Below are positions 6,736 to 17,300 of a stretch of DNA of 64,000 nt, one piece after another (the first letter of the stretch is position 1; every line of letters starts with the position of its first letter). The position numbers were made by a program, and so were the translations under genes. This DNA is from a virus. The stretch spans positions 1 through 64,000 of the IMG/VR virus record IMGVR_UViG_3300035670_000143, one strand, 5' to 3'. The notes under the pieces were generated by a model, which saw only the letters and a program-made list of their open reading frames with translations, did no database searches and was not told the origin of the DNA.

Positions 6736-7482
6736 ATGATTTTATTAATTGCTGGGCTTCCTGGCGCTGGTAAAACAGCACTAGCTGAACAACTTGTATA
6801 CAAGATAAACGCAACTCATTTGAATGGCGATGAGGTTAGAGCAGGTATCAACTCTGACCTTGGTTTCTCAGAGAAAGATAGAATTGAGCAAGCCCGTCGT
6901 ATGGGTGAAATGGCTCGTCTTTTGTCACGACAGGGGCATATTGTTGTGGTTGATTTTGTTTGTCCTACTAATAAAACTAGAGATGCCTTTGGAAAAACTG
7001 ATGCTTTTATCTGGGTTGATAGAATAAAACAATCAAGATATGAAGATACAAATCAAATGTGGGAAGACCCTATCGCTGATCTAGTAATCCCAGGCGGGCT
7101 AACTATTGATAACGAAGTTGATACTGTTATTTCACATTTTGGCCTCCACGACTGGTCTCAGCCAACAGCTCTTTTGCTGGGTAGATACCAGCCTTGGCAT
7201 GAAGGTCATGGCGCGCTCAGAGACTTTGCTCTACAAGATTCACCACAGGCTGTAATCGGTGTAAGAAGCACATATGGAACTTCTAATAAAGATCCTTTAA
7301 GATATGAAGAAGTAAAGTCATATATAAAAGAAAAAGTTAATAATCCATTCATAATAAAAATGCCTAATATTACTAGAATTGTATATGGGAGAGATGTCGG
7401 CTATTCTATTGAAAAAGCCAATCTTGGTGAAGAAATTGAATTAATATCTGCAACTCAGAAAAGAAAAGAATTGGGTATATAG
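6736..7482 (+). CDS. APS-kinase-like / nucleotidyltransferase fusion
   Basis: Two domains in 248 residues. Residues 1-135 look like adenylylsulfate kinase or a close P-loop kinase: Walker A GLPGAGKT (7-14), LNGDEVRAGINSDLGFSEKD (29-48) and VVVDFVCP, the usual CysC core. Residues 143-248 look like a small NMNAT/cytidylyltransferase: LLGRYQPWHEGH (147-158, with the catalytic HxGH) and a terminal ISATQKRKEL (237-246). The order kinase then HxGH transferase recalls PAPS synthetase, but the C-terminal half is far too short for ATP sulfurylase. The substrate is unknown: sulfate, nicotinamide nucleotide or a sugar or cytidine adduct are possible. It is isolated by hairpins on both sides within the tail operon. 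Confidence 0.75.
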   Translation: MILLIAGLPGAGKTALAEQLVYKINATHLNGDEVRAGINSDLGFSEKDRIEQARRMGEMARLLSRQGHIVVVDFVCPTNKTRDAFGKTDAFIWVDRIKQSRYEDTNQMWEDPIADLVIPGGLTIDNEVDTVISHFGLHDWSQPTALLLGRYQPWHEGHGALRDFALQDSPQAVIGVRSTYGTSNKDPLRYEEVKSYIKEKVNNPFIIKMPNITRIVYGRDVGYSIEKANLGEEIELISATQKRKELGI

Positions 7483-7487
7483 ATTTT

Positions 7488-7516
7488 TTTACACATTTAT
7501 ATGATTGTGATACTAT
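7488..7516 (+). promoter_or_regulatory. Promoter TTTACA-17-TACTAT
   Basis: TTTACA (7488-7493), 17 bases, then TACTAT (7511-7516) preceded by TGA (7508-7510) as an extended -10. It lies just after the kinase fusion gene. Between it and the next hairpin (7517-7569) there is no gene; transcripts would enter that hairpin at 7570, so this may produce a short untranslated RNA or a leader. Confidence 0.6.
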
Positions 7517-7569
7517 ATTGTTAGGTCTTGTACCAAAGATCTTTAAATAATCAAAATATCGTTTACCTG

Positions 7570-7618
7570 AAAGACTCTCGGCTATTAGATGTGATATAAT
7601 CTTTAGCTGAGAGTCTTT
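7570..7618 (+). terminator. 15-bp hairpin enclosing a TGTGATATAAT promoter
   Basis: Arms 7570-7584 and 7604-7618 pair over 15 positions with one G-T wobble; the 3' side ends in TCTTTCT. The 19-base loop contains TGTGATATAAT, with TATAAT at 7595-7600. The expected start, about 7607, lies in the 3' arm, so the new transcript would lack the hairpin. It leads to the TAGGAGG (7633-7639) of the tail chaperone gene. Confidence 0.7.
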
Positions 7619-7645
7619 CTCTATTATCTAACCTAGGAGGATATT

Positions 7646-7948
7646 TTGACTAAGAATAAAGACCTTTTCGCTGGTACAGAGATTCTGTTCGCAGACGGAA
7701 AGACAAGAGTAATTAAGCCGCTGACTATTAGACAGTTAAGAAAGTTTATGAAGGCGGTTAAGGATTTGAACACTGAAGAGGGTATTTCGGATGAGGATAT
7801 CGATGTCATGATCGAAGCCGCTGCTATTGCTCTTGCAACTGTTGATCCCGAACTCGCTGAAGACCCCGATGCTCTTGAAGATATTTTAGATCTTCGTTCA
7901 TTCGGTGAACTGATGTCAGCAGCAATGGGTTCAGACCCTTCCTTGTAG
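7646..7948 (+). CDS. Tail assembly chaperone, upstream (gpG-like) protein
   Basis: 100 residues, acidic, mostly helical (KPLTIRQLRKFMKAVKDL, IDVMIEAAAIALATVDPELA). This is the typical profile of the first tail assembly chaperone, which coats the tape measure protein during tail assembly. The start is TTG 7646, decided by TAGGAGG six bases upstream. It is followed by an ORF in the -1 frame that is open from 7909, before the stop of this gene at 7946-7948, the usual arrangement for a programmed frameshift. It is directly upstream of the tape measure gene. Confidence 0.75.
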   Translation: MTKNKDLFAGTEILFADGKTRVIKPLTIRQLRKFMKAVKDLNTEEGISDEDIDVMIEAAAIALATVDPELAEDPDALEDILDLRSFGELMSAAMGSDPSL

Positions 7949-7959
7949 ACGAGGAGGGG

Positions 7960-8271
7960 GTGGATGAGGGAACCCCTTGGGAAGATCTACCCCTCCTCAA
8001 ATACGAATCAGAAATTTTTGTAAAAACTGGTGCTTGGAATAGCATAGAACATTTAGAGTCATCTCTCATTCTAAATGAACTTTTTTTACTTTATAGAGCT
8101 TGCATGAATGAAACCAGTACGGCAATGAAGATTGCTGCGGCATCTCAGGGTGCAGAAGTAGACTTTGATGACGACTGGTACAATGAGGAAGTCAAGCAGA
8201 AAACTGCTGCGTCTGCCTTCGATATCAGTCAAATACCAATAGGTCTTGGATATCAAACAACTCCTAGTTAA
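7960..8271 (+). CDS. Tail assembly chaperone, downstream (gpGT-like) part
   Basis: This 103-residue frame is likely the second chaperone segment. It has a helical core (ILNELFLLYRACMNE and MKIAAASQGAEVDFDDDWY) characteristic of actinophage chaperones. The only candidate initiation site is GTG 7960, with a purine-rich GAGGAGGGGG only 0-3 bases upstream, too close for good initiation. The frame is open back to 7909, in the -1 frame relative to the preceding gene, so expression as a frameshift fusion is more likely. I saw no perfect slippery heptamer; GGGTTCA (7927-7933) and CCCTTCC (7936-7942) are the best candidates. Confidence 0.65.
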   Translation: MDEGTPWEDLPLLKYESEIFVKTGAWNSIEHLESSLILNELFLLYRACMNETSTAMKIAAASQGAEVDFDDDWYNEEVKQKTAASAFDISQIPIGLGYQTTPS

Positions 8272-8318
8272 TATTGCTTTTATTCTGGGAATATGCAATA
8301 ATTGTATTGGTAAACGGT

Positions 8319-11300
8319 ATGGCTGAAGACATCGAATTTAAAGTTCGTGCAATACTTGAGGACGAACTATCAAACGCCCTGGCATCCATGTCCAGAAGGA
8401 CTCAGGATGCTTTTTCTACTATATCTAGGCAACTTCAGGTAACAACTGCTTCTACAAGAAATTTGAGGCAAGAAACAAAGCAGTTAAATGATGTCTTTTC
8501 AAAGACCTCATACAGCGGTCGAACTGTCGGCCAAAGTATGTCATACCTTACTAACAATATTTTTTCATTAAGAAAAAGTATTCAAGAAGCAAGATCTGCT
8601 TCTAAACTTCTTAATTCCTCTCTTGATGAAATTAAGAAAAGAAGATCAGCATTATTGTCTGTTCAAAAGATGGAACAGAAAGCTGGATCTGATGGGAATC
8701 AAGCAATTATTGCTTCTGCTAAAGCAAGTATTAAAGCCTTAAGGGATCAAGAGAGAGAGATTCGTAGAGTTAAAAATGCTTTTGATTCTATTAGTACGAA
8801 TGCATTTAGATTACAGCTATCTACTTTAAATAAAGATATTGGCTTGGTTGGCAAGTCAATGGTTGATTTTGGTAAAAATCTTAACTATGTTGGTAGAAAC
8901 CTAACATTTGCTTTAACATTGCCAATTCTGGGCTTTGTTCGTTACGGTATTGACAACTTAAGAAAACTTGATAAAGAAGTTGTTAGAACAAGAAAGATTA
9001 TAAATGATGCTTTTGCATCTGATGCTGAGTTAGATACTTTTATGAATCAGCTTAGTGATGAACTTGACAATCTCTCATATAAGGTGACTGATTCATATAC
9101 CGGTCTTGGTATCGCAAGAGAACTAGTTCAGGGGCTTGCAGCCGACTTCGCTCAGCTTGGCGTTCCAGCGGGGGAGATCTTTCCTCTTGTAAGATTAACT
9201 GCCGAACTAGAGAAGATTGGTGATGTTGATATAGGAGTTGCTAGGGAATTTATTCTTTCTCAATTCCAGCAGGCTGTTCGAATTCAAAATACTGCTGCAT
9301 CAGAAGCTGGTAAAATAATTGATACAGCAGAAACAGCTGAGCGAGCAGTCAATATGATTACTGGCTCCCTCTACCAGTTGAACTTGATTGAAAACAAAAC
9401 AGTGCTTTCTCTAAAGAGCATGGCTGATGCCTTCCCAGAAATGCAAGGTATTGCTACAACATTTGGATTAACAATTCTTGAGGCAGCATCGATGTTCGCA
9501 CCGATGGTCGCCGCTGGGTTCGAAGTTGGTGCGTCGGCTAACTCTATTAAGGTTTCTTTGCAGAGAATTGTTGCGCCTACAAAGCAAAACAAAGAAATCA
9601 TGGCAGAACTTGGCAGAGCACTTGGTAAAGATTTTCAGTTTGAGGCCGGCATTGGATTAGAAACGATCCAATATTTGGTTGATGGTTTTGATGCTTTGAA
9701 AGAAAGTTCTTATGGCACTCAGGGCGCTCTAGAATTCTTTGCTCGTTTGTTCGGAGTCCGTCAGGGGCCACGTATGGAACAGGCAATTAATCAGTTGTCT
9801 ATCTTTCAAAATCAATTGCGACAGGCTGGGAGTGATGTAAATAAAATTTTTGGTACTGTTGTAGGAAGTATTAATACAGAACTTGAAAAAATCGGTATAT
9901 CGGATAGATTCTCAGCAGATACGATACAGTCTTTAGGTGAAATTGCTAGATATAGTTCTGAAGCACAGATTGCGGGTAATGATGCTGTTGTTAAAGCAAT
10001 TACTGATGGTCAACTTAATGCTATTAAACAATTAGATGATCAGTATGAGAATTTTTATGGCTCAATTACAAACGAAGCTGGCAAGGTTCTCTTAGCCCAG
10101 GCGCTAGGACCGGAAGCGGCAAAAGACATTTATAAAAAAGAATTAGAGGCGGCTAATAATACTGTTGAAGCAAAACTTGGAAGATTGAGAGAAACTTTTA
10201 AGGCTCTATCTGCACAGGTAGTGCCAGTGTTTGTTGAAATGGCTGAAGCAATTACACCTCTTATTCAAAGATTTGTTCGTTGGTTTACCGGTTTAAGCGA
10301 TGGTGCTAAAAAATTATTTGGTATTGGTCTTGCTGCTCTAGCTCTTGCTGGTCCCTTAACAACGCTTAAGTCAATATTGGCTCAGATTGTTGGCGTTGTT
10401 CTTCAAATGACTTCAAAAATACTTCCTAAACTTTTTAAATTTCTTAAATTTCCTAAAGTAATTAGTGATGGCGCTGTTCAGGCTGCTGGTGGAATTGGCG
10501 AAATGACATCTCGAATGGGTCTTTTTGGTAAAACACTTGACGCTGTTGCTGGTAAGTTCCCAAAATTTGCAAATGCTTTGGATTATGCTTTTGGTGGTAT
10601 TGGTAGTTATAGACAGGATGTTATTCAGTTAGGTAATACAACTCTTGGAATGGGCAGGGGTAGATCTAACTTAGTAAGAATGCTTCTTGGTTCCGGTAAA
10701 TTAAGTACTGTTGCAAGAAGTGATTTGGATATTCTAGCAAATCAGATAGTTGATCAAACAACAGTTTCTGTTGGCAGACGTTCTCGCGTTAAGCAGGGTT
10801 CTGGCAATATACTTTCTTCACTTCTTGGGCTTAATAGAATAAGTGGTTGGTTTAAAAATCCTGTAAATGAAATTATTGATGGCTTGAATGGTGTCGCTAA
10901 AGCAGAGGATTACGTTTCTTCTTATATTCAGCAGGCTACTGCGTTTTTAGCAACTCAAGCTAAGACTGGTAACACTAAAGCTAGATCAATGCGTAATGTC
11001 AAGAATGCTGTTGATGGAGTTACTAAAGCAGAAAAAGAAGCAGGATATACAATTAAAAAGACTACGCAAGCGACCGCTGCTTCAACAATGCCTACTGTTA
11101 TATCTAAGCGTAGAACTGGTGACCGACCGGTTGGAACGGGTTATGGGTCTCTTGTCTCAGAAAAAGATGTAAGAGCGCAAAGATTAATACCACCGGTTAC
11201 CATTCCTGGTATCGCCAAGTTAAATCAAGAAATTGAAAAAGAATTGGAAAGGATTAAGGGTCTATCTAGAAAAGGCCCACGCTCTGTAACTGCTGGCTGG

Positions 11301-14300
11301 GAAAGACTGTTTGGTAAGGCTGGGAAACTCGGTGTCTCCCCTCAGGATGCAAGCACTGCTTTGCTTGGCTTTACTGATAGAGCAAATGCGCTAATTCAAA
11401 AACCTGGAAAGGCTGTTAGTGAGGCCGTATCAAAATCTGTCGAAACAACATTAGATAAATTAACAGGGATGATGCCTCTTACGTCAGAAGCGATACTCTC
11501 TTCTTTCTCTCAATATAATGACAGCATTACAAAGTCTGGCGGTAAAGTTAGTGATATTGTTAAGATCACCCAATCCAAGATTGCTCAAAAACTTGGCTCC
11601 GCTGGTCTCACGTTCCAGTCTGACACGTTAAAGGGAATTCTTGATGAGTTTTCAAAAGGTACAGTTTTAAATGTTGGTGGGGTCATAGACACACTTGAGG
11701 CTGGTGCTACCCCCACGAAGAAACAGTTCAAAGATTTGTTTAGGGGTTTTGGTCGTGGTACAAGTGCTAAATTGTTCCCATCAAATATTAAAGATGATAT
11801 TCAAGCAATGATTCTTGGTGATAAAGATATTATTAAAGCCATAAAAAGAGCTCCAGTGACTGCTGTTGATTACGCTGTTGAGGCAACTAAGGATTTATAT
11901 GATGATTTCGAAGAAGGCACAACAATGCAATTCTTGGATCGCGTTAAGAAGCTGGAAGAGGATGCATCAGATCCAAAGTCTCGTCGTCGTATCCGTGATT
12001 TAACTAAAGGCATTTTACAAAAAACAACAGGGCCGGCGTACTATAGCGATTATATACCTGAAAGAAAGAGAGCTCGTTTAGGGACTCTTCATTTGGAAGA
12101 AGCCTCTATAAAAGAAGCAGAATCTTTAAGAAGAAAAATTGCAGATCTTGAGGCAGCAAGAGCATCTGTGGAGAGAGCAGCAGAGCGTTCTGTTTCTGAA
12201 GCATTGAGTCAATCTTATACACCAAGAACAGTTGATGAATTTATTAATGATGCTAAAAGAGGAGTATTTGAACCTAGAGAGGGTATGAGCAAGGCTGAGG
12301 CTACAGCGGTTAAATCTGGATTTGGTGCTGGGTATCAGAGAAGACTGAAAAAGATAGATGAAGATATTTCTAAAGCAAGAGCAAGGCTCGGTCTTGTATC
12401 TAAACAAGCCCCAGGTTTTTATGCAAGAAATATGCCTTTACCAAAAACATTGGATGAACTTGAGGATATAGCATCTGGGATTGGGAGATTGGGCGATGCT
12501 CCTATTGTTGATGTTATTGGGGATAGAAGACCATCAGACTTTAGTTATGAGGCACTACAGTCGGTCAGGGGGGCGAGAATTGAAAGAGAAATGGGGATGC
12601 CTTTCAGACAAGTTGGGGAAGGCGGAATCATACGCTCAAGAGGTAGAAATGTAAGAGATCTTATCCTTCGCGGTAGGAAGAAGATGGCGGAGGAGGCAAG
12701 AAGAAAATTTGCTTTCATGAGCCGTAAGCAGTACCCAGGTCTTTGGGCTGCGGCTGACATGCTAAAGAAGAATACTGGGTTAATGTCAATGTTGCCTTTG
12801 GCTGCTCTTGGCCCTGCTCTGGCTGGTATGGCTGATGTTCCTGGTGGTTTGTTAGGAAAACTGTTTGGTGGTGGTGCTGCCGGTGCAGCAATGATGGCTG
12901 TTGGTGGTGGTATTGGTGGTGGTGGTCTTGAAGAAACTCTTCTTGATAAGTTACTAGCAAAAAGAGTTGGTGATCCTAAGAAGGCTAAGGATTTCAAAAA
13001 AGCTATTATTGCTAAATTAACTAGCCTTGGTGGTGAAGGCAAAAGCTATCTTGATATATTAACTCAACCTTTGAGTGCGCTTGGTGATCAGGTTGATGAT
13101 CTAGTTTCAGGTCTTCCTGATGTTGTTAGACCTAAGAAATCGGTCAGTAGAATTACTGATATTATTTCTAAAGGCCCAGAGGCAATTGCTAAAAATGTTA
13201 ATCATGTTGTTGATACAGCAGCTAGATCGCTTGATCAAATAATTGGTCCAGATGGTGACATTGCTAATGTCGGTTCAAATATTGATAATATGCTTAACAG
13301 AAGTATTTCTGTTTCGCAAAAAAGAAGTGCTGCTAATATCAAGGAAAGTGTTGATGAAGTTAAAAAATCCACTAAAGAGATTCGCCCTGAGCGATATTTG
13401 CAAAATATATCTGATTCAATAACTGATCCACTTGAAAAATTAAATGCTGCTAAAGATGAAGCCGTGAAGGATATTGTTAAGCAGGCTAGAACTCGCTCTA
13501 CAGAAAGAAAGCCGCGCATTGATGCTTTGAGAAGAATTGGTCAAGATCTTGGATTAAGTGACGAAGCAATTGATGGAGTGCTCAAGTCATTTAGTGATGA
13601 TATTGCTACAGTTAATAAGTCACTAGGCAGAACTCCTTCTGGTGCAAAAATACAGGGCGAGGGCAGAAAGAGCGTTCAGGCTGTAGAAGAGAAAGTAACC
13701 AAGACTCGTAAAAAGGCTAGTGAAACTGTCAAAACAGCCATTACTAAAGATATATGGGATGCGGCAGAAGAGGCAAAAGATGCTGCTATAGCAGCATCAA
13801 GAGTACCTGTTCCTTCAGCGGGTCAATTAATTTATGAAAGAGGAATGGCTCAGATTGAAGAGGCTAAGGCGAAAGCCAAGGCTGTTGTTGCTAAAGATAT
13901 TTGGGATGATGTTGCTGAGACTGCGGATGAGGCTGCTGCAGCAGTTGTTGTTGGAACACAAACAACTAGCACACCGACACCTCCACCTCCGACTCGTCAG
14001 ACCAGGCATGTAAAGAGAACCAGGCGCGTTGTTGGGGCTACGGTCGCTAAGGCGGGCTATGATTATGTTCAGATGATGCATGATGCTGCTATGGCTCATG
14101 CTCTTGCATCAATGGGTATGAGCATGGCTGGTGCTGGCGCAATTGCTGGCGCTGCTACTGGTGCTGCGCGAGGTCGTGTTGCTACTGCGATAGGTAGAGG
14201 TTTAACTACTCCGTTTACTAAACTTGGCAATAGTGTTTCTTATGCAACTATAGCATTTGGCAGGTTCTCTTCTGTGTTCCTTGGGTTCATCCCGATTTTT

Positions 14301-17300
14301 GGCAAGATGATTAGTCAAGGTCTTGTGCGTTCTGGTGTTGGTGCTTTAAATGCATCACGGGGTGTAAGCGGTGGGCTTAGGTCTCGTGTTGATGCTACAG
14401 AGTGGGGTAAAGTTGGCAAAACATTTGGTAAAATTGGTGCTGATTTTACTGGCATGCTTGTTGGTTTTGCAAGACTTCTCAACCCACTCGGTGTGATTGC
14501 TGGATTAGTTAAGTCTATAGTAACCGGTTTAAAAATTGCTCTAATGGCTTCTGGTATCGGAATTCTTATTGGATTATTAGTTGCAGCAGTTATAGCAGTT
14601 AAGTCATCGATTCAAAATTTTGAGCCTATTATTGCTAAACTAAAAGAAGCATGGGGTTACATTAAAGAAGCACTCCAGATAATTGCAAAGCCTTTGATGG
14701 ACATGATTCTTGCTTTCGCTGGCGCTTCCGCTTCTGCTAAGAATACTGGTGATTCATTGGAGGATTCAGCGAATTCCTCTAGGTCTGCATTTTCAGCAAT
14801 TGTTATCGGCATTAATTTTATTGCTAAGAAATTTAGGGAAAATGCAGATAAAATTGCAAAGTTTGTAAAGGAAAAAGTTGTTCCTGTTCTTGTATCTATT
14901 GTTAATACAGTTATTTCAATCGGTAAAGTAATCTACTTTGTGTTCACAGGTCAATTTGATAAGGCTGGCGATGCTGGTGCTGAGATGTTTATGCGTATTG
15001 GGCATGCTTTCTTAAGTCTTGTGAAGACTGTTGTTCCTATATTAAAGAGTTTACTACAAGCTGCAATTGTTGGATTTGGTAAACTAGCAGATTTCATATT
15101 TACTGCAATTACAAAAGCAATATCTGCAGCTCTTGAATGGGGTACATCTAAATTAGGTGGATGGATAGTAGGCGCTGGGAAGTGGATAGCCAATTCAATA
15201 TTCTTAACACCTGGTACATTTGATAATTCATTCTGGTCTTGGGGTGGAAGTCTTCTTGAAAAGGGTTGGGATGGTCTATGGGGTAAAGTATTTGGTGACG
15301 ACAAAGCAGAAAACGCTGGTCGTCAGGCGGGTCAAGATCTTGCAAATGGAATGTGGGAAGAGTATTATAATTCACGAATAGAAGCAGGTATGGCTGATGA
15401 ATTCACTAGTCGTCTTATGGATCAAGATGTTAATTTAGGAGACTGGCTTCTTGAGAAACTTGATTTTGATCAAGGATGGATTGAATCTATTGTCGGTGGT
15501 CTTCTTGATGGTGTTGATTGGCTAGCCAATGGTTTGATTGGTGCTATCGATAGCGCATTAGAAAGTATTGCTGAATCATTTAAAAAGAAGTTTGGTAGAG
15601 AAATTGATGTTCCTATTTCACTAACTCCAGATGGAGAAAAGAGTGAATTACAAAAAGAAATTGATGAACTTGTATCGGAGATTTCTGGTGCTCTTGAAGG
15701 AACTGGTGAGGAAATTGGTAACGCTGTCGGTGGTGCGGTCAAGGATGCGTTGAAAGATTTACAGCAGAGATTTGTCGATCTTGTTGTTGACTATCTTGGT
15801 GATAGAGTTTCTAAGTATAAGTCTCAACTTACTGAACTTCTTGAAGAACAAAAAGAGAAGCAGTTGCAGTATTTTGATGATCAACTTGCTGCATTAGATG
15901 CTCTTGAAAAGGCAGAAGAAGAATTAACAGAAACTAAAGATTATGAGACTGGTCGTCGTCGTATGATTGAGGATCGTGATCTCCAGAGAGCGAAGTATCA
16001 ACGTGAAAGAGCTCTTGCTATTTACGAGGGTCGTGTTGATGATGCTCGTACTCTTGATCTTGAAGAGGAAAAGAATACTAAGTCTTTTAGAGATGAACTT
16101 GATCAGTATGATGGTGATAGAGCTAAGCAACTTCAGAGCCGACAGAGAGAAACTGTAAAGCAGATTTTAGAACAGCAGAAGAAAGATGCTGAAAAGGCTT
16201 TCGATGAGATCATTAAGAATTACGAAAAGTTTGTTGAAGACATCGGTAAGTATGGCACATATAATCAAGAAGAACTCGCAAAGCAGTTTGAGGAAATAAG
16301 AGGAAAAGCAGCAGAGGCCACTGCTGCAATGCAGACATCGTTTAGAGAGTATTATCTTGAGATACCGAAGATTATTCAGCAGTATACTGATCCAACTGTC
16401 GGTTTCTTTTCTGAGCCTTTAGATAAATTAATTTCGATTGCTAAGACTAAGTTTGGTCTTGGTGCTGATTCCGGCGCTTCTGCTGATTCTATTCTTGGCA
16501 ATACTGCTGCTTTGATGCGTGAGATCGGCCAGACATTTATTGACATGGGGCCAACGGCGGGTCAGTCGTTTGAAACAGCATTCTCTGCTGTTATCGACAA
16601 TTACATCACACCTATTGTCGATAAGATGCAAGAAGCATTCTTTGGATTTGACATTGCAGCAATTTTCCAAGAAGCAATTGACAATGCCAACATGGTTCTG
16701 ATCAGGGAACAGCAGAAACTTATTGATGGCATGGGTTCTTTGGTTAAGGATATGATTAGTTTATTGGATCCTGCTATTGCTAAATGGTATGCGTTACAGG
16801 CTGCAATTGAGGCAGCAGCGGGTGCTGCTAAGTCTTCTGGTGGAAGCACTGGTGGCGGTGGGTTCGACCCAGGAGATGGCGCTCCTGTGGTTAATATATC
16901 ACAATCGATTACATCATTCTTTAATAAACTATTCCCAAGATCTGCTTTTGAATCTGGCAGTGAGGGTACAATAGCCAGAAATACAGTATTGACTAAACTT
17001 ATGTCAACACTGCCAGCGTTTATTAGTGATGTTAGCACTGGTAAATATACGATTAGTGCTTTATTGAATTATCTTGCTCCGAATACAGGGATAAATATGT
17101 ATTTAAGGAAGTTCTTGCAAGATTCTGGCTTCCTTAGTGCTGTTGGGGTGTCTAGATATTTTGGTGGTGTAATACCAAGCTTTGGTTATGGCGGTAAGAT
17201 GAAGAAGTATGGTCTCGGTGGATTCGCAGTCCCAGGTTTTGCTTCTACTGCTGTGCCGGCATTATTACATGGCGGTGAATATGTTGTAAATGCTAAGGCT

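Noticed and set aside
7483-7645. A tRNA or small gene in the gap after the kinase fusion
   Set aside because: No cloverleaf, no TTCRA-type T-loop; the gap is explained by a promoter and a hairpin-embedded promoter.
8274-8318. TTG 8274 as tape measure start
   Set aside because: It would add a short hydrophobic leader of no tape measure character and has no ribosome-binding site; ATG 8319 begins with the typical charged helix.
12545-13042. Antisense ORF inside the tape measure gene
   Set aside because: Caused by Gly/Ala-rich codons of the tape measure; no promoter or ribosome-binding site.
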